64,000 nucleotides of DNA from an uncultured Eggerthellaceae bacterium (GTDB lineage: Bacteria; Actinomycetota; Coriobacteriia; Coriobacteriales; Eggerthellaceae). Below are positions 44,202 through 53,551 of the stretch, piece after piece. The stretch spans positions 27,075 to 91,074 of the forward strand of contig CAJUQK010000005.1 in NCBI GenBank assembly GCA_910588205.1, in the 5' to 3' direction. Within the stretch, counting starts at the first letter, position 1. Every line of letters starts with the position of its first letter. Under the pieces are notes generated by a model that was given only the letters and a program-made list of their open reading frames with translations, did no database searches and was not told where the DNA came from. A program made the position numbers and the translations under genes.

Positions 44202-45375
44202 GCCTATTGAAATCCTTAACAAGAAAACGATGCTCCAAGACGCAATCGGCGTTGCCGTTAGCGAGGAGCGCATGGAAGATGCGCACAGGATGGAAGGGCA
44301 AATCACCATCCTTGATGAAATGCTTCAAGATTCTTTGAAAGAGGAAGCGGAACTTTCCGCGAACGCATCCGCCATCACGCCGGTTTTCGCTCCCAAGAAC
44401 ATGGGGCAGCGGTTCCTTGGTGCGCGCAACCAGTTCAAGCCGCTTGAAGAGGGCAATTCCATCACCATTCCGCTCAACGCCGATACCGCGGCAACAGCTA
44501 CCGCGCCATCACCTGTATCGATTCCCGACCCCACCATCGAGGAAACCACCGTACCCGGCTGGGGCGAATCGCCGTTCTACACGTTCGCGGATACCTTGGC
44601 TAAGGGAACTTGCGAGGGCGACGTTAAGTACATGCGCCGCAAGAACCACGGCATCAACGTCAAGCCTTGGAAATCGGGCGAGACGAAGGCGGTATCCGAA
44701 CTTACATGGGAGAAGAAAACGGCTTCGGTAGAGTTGCTTGCAACCTACATCCCCGTTGAGATCCCTTCGCTTTCGCGCTATGGCGAGTTGGAATCGACCA
44801 TCAACAACGAACTTCGCATCGGGCTTGCCGAGAAGAAGGATGAGCGTTGCTTGCAGGGTGACGATACCGAGGGCATGGTAGGCGTTCTAAACACCGCCGG
44901 GATTCAGACCTACACGGCGAAAACGGGCGAGCATCCTGTTGATTCCATCCGCCGGATGGTAACGCTTGCGATTATGAACAGCCGCCTGTACCCAACGCAT
45001 ATCGTTTGCGCCCCGCAGGTAAAGGAAGCAATCGATTTGCTCAAAGACGACAACGGCGCGTACCTAACGCTTATGACCAACGGGCGCATCTGGAACCTTC
45101 CGGTTATCGAGGATGTGAACATGGTTACGGCTACAACGGCAACCGTTAATAGCAAGGAAGTTACCACGCTTCATTTCGGAATGATGGTTTACTTCGGGCA
45201 AGCCGCAACGCTGTTCTCCTGCGATTCGCAAACCCTTCGCGTTGGCACGGTAAACGACCAGTTCGTTAAGAACCAGCTTTCGCTTCTTCTCGAAGAGTCC
45301 AACGCCTTGAAGATTACGTACCCGGATGCGTTCGTGTATTGCGCCGATGCAATCACCGCACAGGTGGTGAGCTAG
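44194..45375 (+). CDS. Major capsid protein (HK97 fold)
   Basis: 393 residues. The N-terminal about 65 residues are a charged helical delta domain (to about LSANASAI), likely removed by the protease. The rest has the HK97 pattern, including the E-loop region and VPGWGESPFY, ELRIGLAEKKDERCLQGD (long spine-helix region) and the IVCAPQVKEAIDLLKDDNG P-domain block. ATG 44194 has AAAGGAAG upstream. Expected to be the most abundant virion protein. Confidence 0.93.
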   Translation: MLKPIEILNKKTMLQDAIGVAVSEERMEDAHRMEGQITILDEMLQDSLKEEAELSANASAITPVFAPKNMGQRFLGARNQFKPLEEGNSITIPLNADTAATATAPSPVSIPDPTIEETTVPGWGESPFYTFADTLAKGTCEGDVKYMRRKNHGINVKPWKSGETKAVSELTWEKKTASVELLATYIPVEIPSLSRYGELESTINNELRIGLAEKKDERCLQGDDTEGMVGVLNTAGIQTYTAKTGEHPVDSIRRMVTLAIMNSRLYPTHIVCAPQVKEAIDLLKDDNGAYLTLMTNGRIWNLPVIEDVNMVTATTATVNSKEVTTLHFGMMVYFGQAATLFSCDSQTLRVGTVNDQFVKNQLSLLLEESNALKITYPDAFVYCADAITAQVVS

Positions 45376-45377
45376 TC

Positions 45378-45791
45378 ATGGCTGCATACACATCCCCAAC
45401 GCGCGTTGAGCGCGACGGCTATCTGGTTGCATTCGCTGGCGAGACGATGACCGAAACAGAAGCCCGCAAACGCGGGCTTCTGGGCGGCGCATCCAATGCC
45501 GAGGGCAACGCCGAGGAAACCGGCGCGCCAAACGATGACGGAAACAAGGAAGCGAAGCCGCTTGACAAGAAGCAAATCATGGCGGAGCTGGAATCGCGCG
45601 ATATCAAGTACAACAAGCGCGCGAAGATTGACGACCTGCGCGCGCTTCTCGATGAAGCCATCAAAGCCGAAGCGGAAGAAGCCGCCGGAAACGACGCGCC
45701 AAACGATAACGGCAACGATGCCGATGCCAAGGGCAACGCCGAGGAAACCGGCGCGCCAAACGATGACGGCAACGAAGGCGAAACCGAGTAG
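45378..45791 (+). CDS. Small head protein with HeH/SAP-like motif and repeated linker
   Basis: 137 residues. A short N-terminal part is followed by an Asn/Asp/Gly/Glu linker, then a HeH/LEM-like motif (MAELESRDIKYNKRAKIDDL, then RALLDEA) and a second copy of the linker. A 40-base direct repeat (45502-45541 and 45730-45769) encodes both copies of the linker (GNAEETGAPNDDG). Proteins with HeH motifs often lie between capsid and connector genes. Role unknown. Confidence 0.7.
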   Translation: MAAYTSPTRVERDGYLVAFAGETMTETEARKRGLLGGASNAEGNAEETGAPNDDGNKEAKPLDKKQIMAELESRDIKYNKRAKIDDLRALLDEAIKAEAEEAAGNDAPNDNGNDADAKGNAEETGAPNDDGNEGETE

Positions 45792-45793
45792 CG

Positions 45794-46561
45794 ATGGATA
45801 TTCAGCCCTACACGCATACGGTTGTATCGGCAGCGGAAGCCGCCGAGTTGGTGCTTTGCGCCGATAAAGCGCTTACGTCGGTTAGCTGCTACCTTCCCGA
45901 TGGACGCAATATCGAAGTTGATGTTTCCGAAAACAACACCGTAAACCTTCTTTCTTGCGGAATCCCTAGCCTTGTGCACATCGACGGATACGCGCAAGGC
46001 ACTAACGCGGCGGCTTTCGTTGCCGATGTTGAGATCATTCCGCGCCATTACTTCGAGTTGGAAGAACTAAAGAAATTCGGAGATGGAACGGATGATTTCA
46101 GCGACAAGACCGATGACGAACTTAGGGCGAAGCGCGAAAAGGCTACGGAAGTATTCGAGCGGGCGGCTAACCGCTCGTTCGTTTCCCGCATGGGGGTTCA
46201 AAGAACGTTCGGGGGAACCTTCGTACAGCTTGACAATTGCGATGTACATGCTATCGATTCCCCCGATGCGAAGCTTGTAAGCGATTGCCAAGTCGTAATC
46301 GATGCCGCTGCTTCCGAAGGCTGCGAATCGATTGTTTACACGTACGGCGCGGATTTCATCCCCGAAGCCGTGAAGGATGCCGTTCTTACGCTTGCCGCGT
46401 ACTACCTTCGCGCGCAAGCAACGCCGGATAGGGCTACAGGGGAAGCGACGGATGCGGGATTCATCCGCTTTACGATTGCGGGGCGCGACGGCGCAACAGG
46501 CTTGCCGGAAATCGATGCGATTGCGGAGCAGTTCGGGCGCAAGCGTTACGGGGTGGTCTAG
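45794..46561 (+). CDS. Head-tail connector protein (gp6-like)
   Basis: 255 residues. The C-terminal half looks like an adaptor: helical with TDDELRAKREKATEVFERAA, then AVLTLAAYYLRAQATPDRATGEA, the usual DNA-packaging/connector block. The N-terminal half (about 1-85) is beta-rich and longer than in small connectors. Its position directly after the capsid block supports the call. Confidence 0.75.
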   Translation: MDIQPYTHTVVSAAEAAELVLCADKALTSVSCYLPDGRNIEVDVSENNTVNLLSCGIPSLVHIDGYAQGTNAAAFVADVEIIPRHYFELEELKKFGDGTDDFSDKTDDELRAKREKATEVFERAANRSFVSRMGVQRTFGGTFVQLDNCDVHAIDSPDAKLVSDCQVVIDAAASEGCESIVYTYGADFIPEAVKDAVLTLAAYYLRAQATPDRATGEATDAGFIRFTIAGRDGATGLPEIDAIAEQFGRKRYGVV

Positions 46562-47053
46562 ATGGATACGCCTTATTACGCCGCCGCCCGCGCGCTGTTC
46601 AAGCGGATGCAAACGGTTTTCAGCGATGAAGGCATCGCACTTTACCAAGAACCGCCGAAGAAGCCTAGCGTATCGCTAGGAATCCCGCGGAATATCCCGC
46701 CGTTTTGCGTCTGGGTTGACTTCCTTCCGCATAGCCCGAACAACGGGGGCGGGGCAACCATAGGTGCGAACCAATACGGATTCGCCCTAAGCGTCTACTG
46801 CATCGCAACCAACAGCGACCGAAACAAGGCGGTTGATACGTTGCAGAAATACGTCAACAGCGTATGTCTTGGCGTATCCGCCGGGGCAACGCTAGACCGA
46901 ACCGTCGATAACGCAATCCCAAGCATCGGCGAAGCGGGCATCGATTCCACGCCGGACAACAAATACATCGCGGCGGCATCCGTTGAGGTTGTATGCAACG
47001 TGGCTTCCGTATGCCCGCACGAATTCAAGGAGTTGGTCAAGAAATGTTCATAG
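46562..47053 (+). CDS. Tail terminator/head-tail completion candidate
   Basis: 163 residues, alpha/beta, with a QYGFALSVYCIATN strand and a DTLQKYVNSVCLG helix. The position between connector and tail tube gene and the size fit a tail terminator or neck protein. The assignment is by synteny mainly. It starts right at the previous stop. Confidence 0.6.
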   Translation: MDTPYYAAARALFKRMQTVFSDEGIALYQEPPKKPSVSLGIPRNIPPFCVWVDFLPHSPNNGGGATIGANQYGFALSVYCIATNSDRNKAVDTLQKYVNSVCLGVSAGATLDRTVDNAIPSIGEAGIDSTPDNKYIAAASVEVVCNVASVCPHEFKELVKKCS

Positions 47054-47214
47054 CAAAAAGCGATATACGCGCCCACATCAACGGGCGCGATTATGCGTTC
47101 AAGAAAGGCGATGCGGTTGAAGCAACACCCGCCGCAATCAACTTGATGCGCGATTCCCTAGAGGAAAAAGAGACCGGTAACGATCAGAAGAAGAAGGAGA
47201 AGGCAAATGATTAA
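47044..47214 (+). CDS. Small phage protein between neck and tail tube genes
   Basis: 56 residues with a short beta segment (HINGRDYAFKKGDAVEATP) and a charged tail ending KKKEKAND. It overlaps both neighbours (start inside the terminator gene, end inside the tail tube gene), which supports translation. Function unknown. Confidence 0.6.
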   Translation: MFIAKSDIRAHINGRDYAFKKGDAVEATPAAINLMRDSLEEKETGNDQKKKEKAND

Positions 47215-48220
47215 CACATCTATCGGACTTCTGGGCGTTGCCCTTCAATCCGACAAGGCAACGGCGGCCACCGAGCCGACCTACAAACATGGGCTTACCG
47301 GCGGCGGGTTGGTTAAGCCGGAGCGCGAAGTTGAGCAGAAGAACGTTGCATGCGGCTTGCGCGCCAACGCCGCGAACGGCGCATACGTTAGCGAGGTCAA
47401 CATGGGCGTTGACTTCGAGACGCTTGCATATGCCGATGCGCTTGCGCTGTATGCATACGCGCAGATGGGCAACATCGTTTCAACGCCGGTTGATGGCAAA
47501 GCCGGTTACTACAAGCACGTGATCACGCTTGGAAGTTCAATCCCCTATCTTACGTTCTGGGGGCAGGTCGGCGATACGGACGAAGCGACCGTTGCAATCG
47601 CGAAGGGTTGCAAGATGGATACGCTTACGTTCGACTTCGAGGGCAATGCGCCCATCGACATAGGCGTTACCGCCGCGGGAATCGATGCATCGCTGTTCAC
47701 GTCATGGTCGGGGGATTCCGAGCCGTCTTGCTTCGATGGATACTTCATCCCAACCGAAGGCAAATTCCAAATCGATACCAACACCAACACCCCGGCGGAT
47801 GCCATCGTCACGAAGGGCAACCTCGAACTTTCCAACAGCCTTACGCCATACCGAAGCGCGGGGCACGTAATGCCCGCGGAACTTTCCGAGGGCAAGAATA
47901 CATCCAAGATTTCCCAAACGGTCATGCCCGAGGATTGGAGCCTTATCCGCAAGGTTCTTACCGGTAGCGCAACGGGAACAACCGTAACTTCAAAGATTGT
48001 TCGCGGTTCCGCCCGTTGGTTCTTCACGCATTCGCAGGATCCCGATTGCAGCTTGGAGATCGTGGCGAAGAACATCCCTTGGAATTGCGAGACGCCCGAA
48101 ATCAACCCCGAGGGGAATGCGGCAGAAATCGAGTTCAGCGCGGATGATATCGGAATCATGAGCAAGGACGATACGCCCGTAACGATCACGATTATCAACA
48201 AGGTTGCATCCTACAAGTAA
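47207..48220 (+). CDS. Major tail tube protein
   Basis: 337 residues, beta-rich. Features are an N-terminal EPTYKHGLTGGG segment, a central PYLTFWGQVGDTDE segment and many short alternating strands, as in siphovirus tube proteins with an added domain. Its place before the two-frame chaperone pair and the tape measure gene makes this assignment strong by synteny. It polymerises into the tail tube. Confidence 0.8.
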   Translation: MINTSIGLLGVALQSDKATAATEPTYKHGLTGGGLVKPEREVEQKNVACGLRANAANGAYVSEVNMGVDFETLAYADALALYAYAQMGNIVSTPVDGKAGYYKHVITLGSSIPYLTFWGQVGDTDEATVAIAKGCKMDTLTFDFEGNAPIDIGVTAAGIDASLFTSWSGDSEPSCFDGYFIPTEGKFQIDTNTNTPADAIVTKGNLELSNSLTPYRSAGHVMPAELSEGKNTSKISQTVMPEDWSLIRKVLTGSATGTTVTSKIVRGSARWFFTHSQDPDCSLEIVAKNIPWNCETPEINPEGNAAEIEFSADDIGIMSKDDTPVTITIINKVASYK

Positions 48221-48243
48221 ACCCGAAAGGAAGGGAGCAGAAG

Positions 48244-48567
48244 ATGAAGAAGTTTGAAATGACGTTTTCGGACGGCGAGGGAAGAACGGTTACATGCGAA
48301 GCCGGAAGGGCTTCGCTTTGGAAGGCGAACGATGCCGAAACCCTATTCCCCGATAACGCTATACGGAACCAGCGCGTTGATTATGCGTGGGGATTCTACG
48401 CGGCGGAAGCCGCGGGCAAGCTTGGCGAACTTGGAATAGACGACCCCGTAATCGGCGTTGAGAAGGGCATCGAGATCATCGCGGATAACTGGGATTTGTC
48501 CATCAAATCCGCTTTCGGCGGCGACAAGGAAGGCAAAGACCCTTTAGGGGATACGCCGGGCAAATAG
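48244..48567 (+). CDS. Tail assembly chaperone (gpG-like)
   Basis: 107 residues, compact and mixed, following the tail tube gene by 23 bases with AGGAAGGGAG upstream. It ends in an acidic/Gly tail shortly after a slippery heptamer. It corresponds to lambda gpG, which coats the tape measure protein during tail assembly. Confidence 0.8.
   Translation: MKKFEMTFSDGEGRTVTCEAGRASLWKANDAETLFPDNAIRNQRVDYAWGFYAAEAAGKLGELGIDDPVIGVEKGIEIIADNWDLSIKSAFGGDKEGKDPLGDTPGK
48540..48546 (+). promoter_or_regulatory. Programmed -1 frameshift site
   Basis: CCCTTTA read as C CCT TTA in the gpG-like frame is an exact X XXY YYZ heptamer. A -1 slip there joins the -1 frame, which stays open to 48755. No other heptamer of this form is in the overlap. 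The short distance to the gpG stop (18 bases) is normal for lambda-type G/GT genes. Confidence 0.75.
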
Positions 48568-48755
48568 CGTTGGCGGCTGTTGCTAGCGGATGTTCGCCCC
48601 TAGACCTCATACGGCTAGAGCGCGAGCATCCGCTCGTTTTTGAAAGGTACATCGATTTGGTGATGGGCGCGCCCAAGGAATCGTTCAAGGAGAAGCGGGC
48701 GCGAACAAGGCAATCGAGGGTGAACAGGATTTTTTCACGTGGCAAGCTTCATTAG
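48540..48755 (+). CDS. T extension of the tail chaperone (made by -1 frameshift)
   Basis: About 71 residues in the -1 frame, forming a gpGT-like fusion of about 170 residues. The extension has GCSPLDLIRLEREHPLVFER followed by YIDLVMGAPK and a basic C-terminus (EKRARTRQSR). There is no independent ATG or ribosome site: only TTG 48570 without Shine-Dalgarno. So frameshifting is the likely way to express it. In lambda the T part binds the tube protein. Confidence 0.75.
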   Translation, partial: PFRGYAGQIALAAVASGCSPLDLIRLEREHPLVFERYIDLVMGAPKESFKEKRARTRQSRVNRIFSRGKLH

Positions 48756-49212
48756 CGAAAAGAACGGTTTGTTTCAGGTTCAAATCGAAGGGCTCAAAGA
48801 GACCATCGAGAACCTTAGAACCGTTAACGCTAAGGGCGCGAACATCGTTGAAAAGGCTATACAGGATAGCGGAAGTTCCGTTCTATCTACAGCGAGATCA
48901 AAGGCATCCGTAATCGCGCTAACCGGCGCGTTCGGTTCATCGCTTTCAATCAAGAAAACAAAATCCGGCATATTCCTTCGCTCAAACGACGAAGCGGCGG
49001 GGGTTATCGAGTTCGCGAAGCATGGGGCGAAAACCCGAACATCAAAGGGAACGCCCCGCGCCGATGCCCGCTTGCGCAAGCATTCGGGCGTAGGCGTTCC
49101 GCGCCGCGCATCCAACCCCCGCGTTCTCGTTCCTGCGGTAAACGAAAACGTCCTACGGATTCAAGATGCCGTTGCTACGGCATTGGAGAGGGCGTTGAAT
49201 GGCAACCGCTGA
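48739..49212 (+). CDS. Phage minor tail/neck protein (HK97 gp10-like)
   Basis: 157 residues. The pattern IEGLKETIENLRTVN, then AFGSSLSIKKTKSGIFLRS and IEFAKHGAKTRTSKG resembles gp10-type proteins, which usually lie before the tail tube gene. Here it lies between the chaperones and the tape measure gene, which is unusual. The start is GTG 48739, inside the end of the T frame. It overlaps the tape measure start by 14 bases. Confidence 0.65.
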   Translation: MASFISEKNGLFQVQIEGLKETIENLRTVNAKGANIVEKAIQDSGSSVLSTARSKASVIALTGAFGSSLSIKKTKSGIFLRSNDEAAGVIEFAKHGAKTRTSKGTPRADARLRKHSGVGVPRRASNPRVLVPAVNENVLRIQDAVATALERALNGNR

Positions 49213-52200
49213 TGTGAAAATCAAGATTGTCGGCTCGTACAACGGCAACGCCGTTGAAAAGGCGCGGCAAAGCCTTGAAAAGATAAACGCGCAATCCGCG
49301 ATGCTTGGAAACGCGGGGGCGGCGGGACTTACCCGATGGGGTACCGCATTGCTTCAAGACGGCGCGGAATTGGAGAACATCGGGTACAAGCTTGAACAAA
49401 CCGGCAAGCGCGGAATGAACTTCTCCGCCGCGATGGTTGCGGCGGGATATGTAACCGTACAAAAAGCCGTTCAGATAGATACAGCCCTTACCGGGGTTCG
49501 CAAGACCGTTGACGCAACGGACGAAGAATACCAAGCGTTGAAGCAATCCGCTATCGAGTTCTCGAAAACGAACGCGATTGAAGCAAAGGATGTGCTTGCC
49601 GCCGAGGAACTTGGCGGGCAATTGGGCGTGGCTAAGGAAAATCTCCAAGACTTTGCGCGCATCACAACTTCTTTGGATATCTCGACCAACATGGATGTCG
49701 AGACAGCCTCGACCGAATTGGCTAGATTCGCCAACATCACGAAGATGGCGGCGGACGAATACGGAAACTACGGCAACACGATCGTCGGGCTTGGAAACAA
49801 CCTAGCCACAACGGAATCGGAGATATCATCGCTATCGCTTCGCATGGCTTCCGCCGCAACGCAAGCGGGAATGAGCCGCGCGGATATCATGGGAATGGCG
49901 GGCGCGCTTTCATCGCTTGGCATCGAAGCGGAAGCGGGCGGTTCCGCCTTTAGCAAGACCATATCGCAGATACAGGTTGCCGTTGCTACTGGAAGCGACG
50001 ATTTGGCGGCATACGCCGAAGTCGCCGGAATGAGCGCGGAAGAATTCGCAAAAGCTTGGGGCGAAGATGCAACCGGCGCATTCATACAGTTCATCGAAGG
50101 ATTGGCAAGCGGGCGCGGCGTTGGCGAGGATTTGAACGTAATCCTCGAAGAACTCGATATCACCGAATTGCGCCAAAGCGATACCTTGCGCCGCCTTGCC
50201 GGAAATACGGAACTGCTAACGCGCGCGGTAAAGCTTGCAAACGACGAATGGGAAAACGGAACAGCCCTTACCGATGAAGTTGCGAACAAGAACGATTCGC
50301 TTGCCGCGAAGTTCCAAATGCTCGAAAACCGCTCAACGGCGGTTGCCGAGAAGGTAGGCGTACCGCTTGCGAACGCATTGCTTCAAGCGATGGATGCCGC
50401 CGAACCGCTGTTCAACATCATCGAGGATGGCGCGAATGCGTTTGCCGAAATGGACGAAGGCGGGCAACAGGCAATCGTAACGATTGCCGGTATCGCCGCC
50501 GCATTCTCGCCCGCCCTTGTAATCGGCGGCAAGTACGTTTCGCTTGTAGGGCGCACGATGAAGGCTATCGGCGGCCAAGCGCGCGCCTTGGGTACGCTTG
50601 TGAACCTTCGCAAGACCGACAACGCCGAACTGCTGCGGCGTACGGCGGCGGAAGGCACGTTCGCGCAAAAGCTCATGGTCGCAACCAACCAAACGGCGAA
50701 GGCAACGGCGCAGACGAAAACGGCATCTTCCATTGCGAAATCCGCTACGGCAAGCGTTTCCGGCTACGGGATGAAGGTGAAGGATTATTCAAACGCCCAG
50801 AAGGTGGCAACTTCATCAACGAAGGCTTCAACCCTTGCGATACAGGGGCAAACCGTAGCTTCAAAAGCCGGGGCGATGGCAGCAAGGGGCTTGGGGCTTG
50901 CGCTCAAAACCGTTGCGCCAATCGCAGCCTTAACCATCGGCGTTGAACTTATCGGGCGCATCGCGGGCGCGATCAGCGATGCGGCGGAACATGCCGAGAA
51001 CTACGAATCTTCTACGAAGAAGCTTTCCGGCGCGCACAACGAATTCTATTCCGCGCTTCGCAACGGCGCTAGCGCGCTTGCGACCACGGAAAGCGCAACG
51101 GAATCCTATACGCAATCCCTTGGCGATGTTCAAGCGGAAGTATCGGATGTTCTATCCGCGAACGCAGAACTTGCATCAAGCCTTACGGATATATACACGC
51201 AAGCCGGAACAAGCGTTGGTTCCCTGAACACCTACGCGCATACCATCGATTCGCTTGCCGGTCGAAGCAACTTGACGGCGGAGCAGGTAGCGCGCCTTGA
51301 ACTCGCGGTATCGAAGGTCAACGAGGCATGCGGTACGCAATACAGCGTCGTACAAGATGCGGGCGGTGCGTATCAGGTCATGGCGGGTGGCGCGGAACAG
51401 GCGAAGGATGCCGTTCTTGAAGTGATCAATGCCCAGAAGATGCAGATACAGCTTGAAGCCAACAATAAGGCTTGGGGCGAAGCGTACGAAAAGCAAGCGG
51501 CGGCGGCGAAGGCATCCGCCGATGCGCATGCGCAACTGGAAGCCGCACAAAAAGCCGTAGACGAAATGTCGATAGAATCATGCGGCAGCGCGGAAGCGTA
51601 CAACTACGCGCTTCAAGCCGCTGTTTGGCAGCTAGACCAAGCGAAGAAAACAGCCGAGGAAGCGGACGGCGCGCTCGAATCATGCGATTCGGCGATGAAG
51701 CAGGCATCCGATTCCGCAACGCTCATGCAAATGGCGCTCGATGCCGAAGCCGATTCCGCAACCCGCGCCGTTGCGAACAACTTGAACCTAACATCCGCGT
51801 TCGATACGGCGGGCAAATCGAGCCTTGATTTCGTTTCCGATTTGGAAGCGGTAGGCGCAAGCGCAACAGCATTGGCGGAGCTTACGCCGGGGCAAGCCGC
51901 ATCCATCGCATCCGCATACAACGGAACCTATACGAGCATCCAATCGCTGTTGCAAGAATACGGCGTAACGGTAGATGAAACGGCGGCGAAGGAAAAGCTT
52001 GCGATTGAGGAAGCGCAAAGCGCGCTCAACAATTTCAGCGCAGCGGCATCCCCCGCAATCGAATCGTTGAAGGGAAGCATAAGCGGCGGACTCAAATCCG
52101 TTGCAGAAGCTTGCCGAAACGAGGGCATACAGATTCCGCAATCGATAGCAGACGCGATAAACGGTTCCGCGAATCTTCCGGAAGATGCGCAACGCGTGAT

Positions 52201-53551
52201 GATGGATGCGCTCGTTATCCAAATGACCGGCGGGGATGTTAAGGCGGCGGCGGAGATACTAGGGCATGATATCGATGAAGGCTTGAAGGCGGGCATCGAA
52301 GGTTCTTCCGATTTGCCATCTTCCGCCGTAGGGATTATGTCCGAAGATGTTATCAACAAGGCAAAAGAAGCCTTCCAAAGCCATAGCCCAAGCCAAGTGA
52401 TGATTCAACTTGGAACGGATATCGATACCGGGCTTTCACAAGGCATCGACGGTTCGGCAAGCTTGCCTACAACTTCGATGAACACGCTATCGCTTAGCAT
52501 GCAGCAGGAGATGGGGGTTCTTCCCGGTTACGCAAGCACGACCGGAAGCGATACCGGCATGAGCCTTTCATCTTCCCTTGGTTCATGGGCGGGCGCGGTT
52601 CAGCTTTCCGCATCGGGTCTTGCGACCTCCGCCGAAATGGGCGTATCGGGGCTACCAACATCGGCATCCTTTACCGGAACGTCCGCCGGTTCCGCCCTTG
52701 CATCATCGCTTGGCGGCGCGGCAAGCCTTGTATCCGGCGCGGCAAACACGCTATCGAACTCGGCGAAGGTAAGCGTTTCGGGCATTCCTACCGCTGCGGG
52801 CAATGCCGGTTCAACCGCCGGTTCCCAAATGGCTTCCGGGCTTTCGCGCAACGCCGGGGCGGTATCCGGCGCGGCGCGGCGGTTGGCATCATCGGCGGAA
52901 AACGGAATCAAAACATCGCGTACGCGCTTCGGACAAGAAGGAGATCAAGCGGCGCGCGCTTTCGCAACGCGTCTTGCCGCATTCCCCGCGCAGTCGTACG
53001 GGCAACGCCTTGGGAACAGCGCAATGAGCGGATTGCGAAGCACGGTTCAATCCGCCCGAAGCGCGGGATACGATTTCGCAACCGGATACGGCAACGGCAT
53101 CAATTCCCGTTCCTCATGGGTCTATTCCGTTGCGTACAACCTTGCAAAACAAGCAGTTGCGGCGGCGAAGGCGGCGCAGAACAGCGCATCGCCTTCTAAG
53201 GTTACGCGCGCGCTTGGTCGGGATTTCGGAGCGGGCTACGGCTTGGGAATCAAAGACGAATACGGATTCGCGGCATCTTCCGCCGCGGGGCTTTCGGAAT
53301 CCGCAATCGGAAACCTCGGGGATGATGATGTGCAGCGCATGTACATTCCCATGTACGAAAACGCATTCGGCGGCGCATATCCGGGGGCTTCGGGATACGC
53401 GCCCGGCGGTGGGAATGTTTACTACACGAACATCTACATCGACGGCAAGCGCGTCGATTCGGGCATATCTAGCGGAATGGATGACGCGATAGGGCAGGTA
53501 ATCGCGGAAGCCGAACGCTATTACAACATGGGGGTGGGTTGTGGCTATTAA
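49199..53551 (+). CDS. Tail tape measure protein
   Basis: 1450 residues. The N-terminal TP901-type core (about 85-330) has ALTGVRKTVDATDEEYQALK, then ELGGQLGVAKENLQDFA and the MASAATQAGMSRADIMGMAG block. A central helical and hydrophobic part (about 550-590, TM-like) and a long Ala/Ser/Gly-rich C-terminal region with SPSQVM and SPSKVT boxes follow. It sets tail length; by the usual rule of about 1.5 angstrom per residue this implies a tail near 200 nm. Start ATG 49199. It is by far the largest gene here. Confidence 0.95.
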   Translation: MATADVKIKIVGSYNGNAVEKARQSLEKINAQSAMLGNAGAAGLTRWGTALLQDGAELENIGYKLEQTGKRGMNFSAAMVAAGYVTVQKAVQIDTALTGVRKTVDATDEEYQALKQSAIEFSKTNAIEAKDVLAAEELGGQLGVAKENLQDFARITTSLDISTNMDVETASTELARFANITKMAADEYGNYGNTIVGLGNNLATTESEISSLSLRMASAATQAGMSRADIMGMAGALSSLGIEAEAGGSAFSKTISQIQVAVATGSDDLAAYAEVAGMSAEEFAKAWGEDATGAFIQFIEGLASGRGVGEDLNVILEELDITELRQSDTLRRLAGNTELLTRAVKLANDEWENGTALTDEVANKNDSLAAKFQMLENRSTAVAEKVGVPLANALLQAMDAAEPLFNIIEDGANAFAEMDEGGQQAIVTIAGIAAAFSPALVIGGKYVSLVGRTMKAIGGQARALGTLVNLRKTDNAELLRRTAAEGTFAQKLMVATNQTAKATAQTKTASSIAKSATASVSGYGMKVKDYSNAQKVATSSTKASTLAIQGQTVASKAGAMAARGLGLALKTVAPIAALTIGVELIGRIAGAISDAAEHAENYESSTKKLSGAHNEFYSALRNGASALATTESATESYTQSLGDVQAEVSDVLSANAELASSLTDIYTQAGTSVGSLNTYAHTIDSLAGRSNLTAEQVARLELAVSKVNEACGTQYSVVQDAGGAYQVMAGGAEQAKDAVLEVINAQKMQIQLEANNKAWGEAYEKQAAAAKASADAHAQLEAAQKAVDEMSIESCGSAEAYNYALQAAVWQLDQAKKTAEEADGALESCDSAMKQASDSATLMQMALDAEADSATRAVANNLNLTSAFDTAGKSSLDFVSDLEAVGASATALAELTPGQAASIASAYNGTYTSIQSLLQEYGVTVDETAAKEKLAIEEAQSALNNFSAAASPAIESLKGSISGGLKSVAEACRNEGIQIPQSIADAINGSANLPEDAQRVMMDALVIQMTGGDVKAAAEILGHDIDEGLKAGIEGSSDLPSSAVGIMSEDVINKAKEAFQSHSPSQVMIQLGTDIDTGLSQGIDGSASLPTTSMNTLSLSMQQEMGVLPGYASTTGSDTGMSLSSSLGSWAGAVQLSASGLATSAEMGVSGLPTSASFTGTSAGSALASSLGGAASLVSGAANTLSNSAKVSVSGIPTAAGNAGSTAGSQMASGLSRNAGAVSGAARRLASSAENGIKTSRTRFGQEGDQAARAFATRLAAFPAQSYGQRLGNSAMSGLRSTVQSARSAGYDFATGYGNGINSRSSWVYSVAYNLAKQAVAAAKAAQNSASPSKVTRALGRDFGAGYGLGIKDEYGFAASSAAGLSESAIGNLGDDDVQRMYIPMYENAFGGAYPGASGYAPGGGNVYYTNIYIDGKRVDSGISSGMDDAIGQVIAEAERYYNMGVGCGY

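Noticed and set aside
48570..48755. A stand-alone 61-residue gene starting at TTG 48570.
   Set aside because: No ribosome site and a perfect slippery heptamer upstream in the overlapping frame favour a frameshift product.
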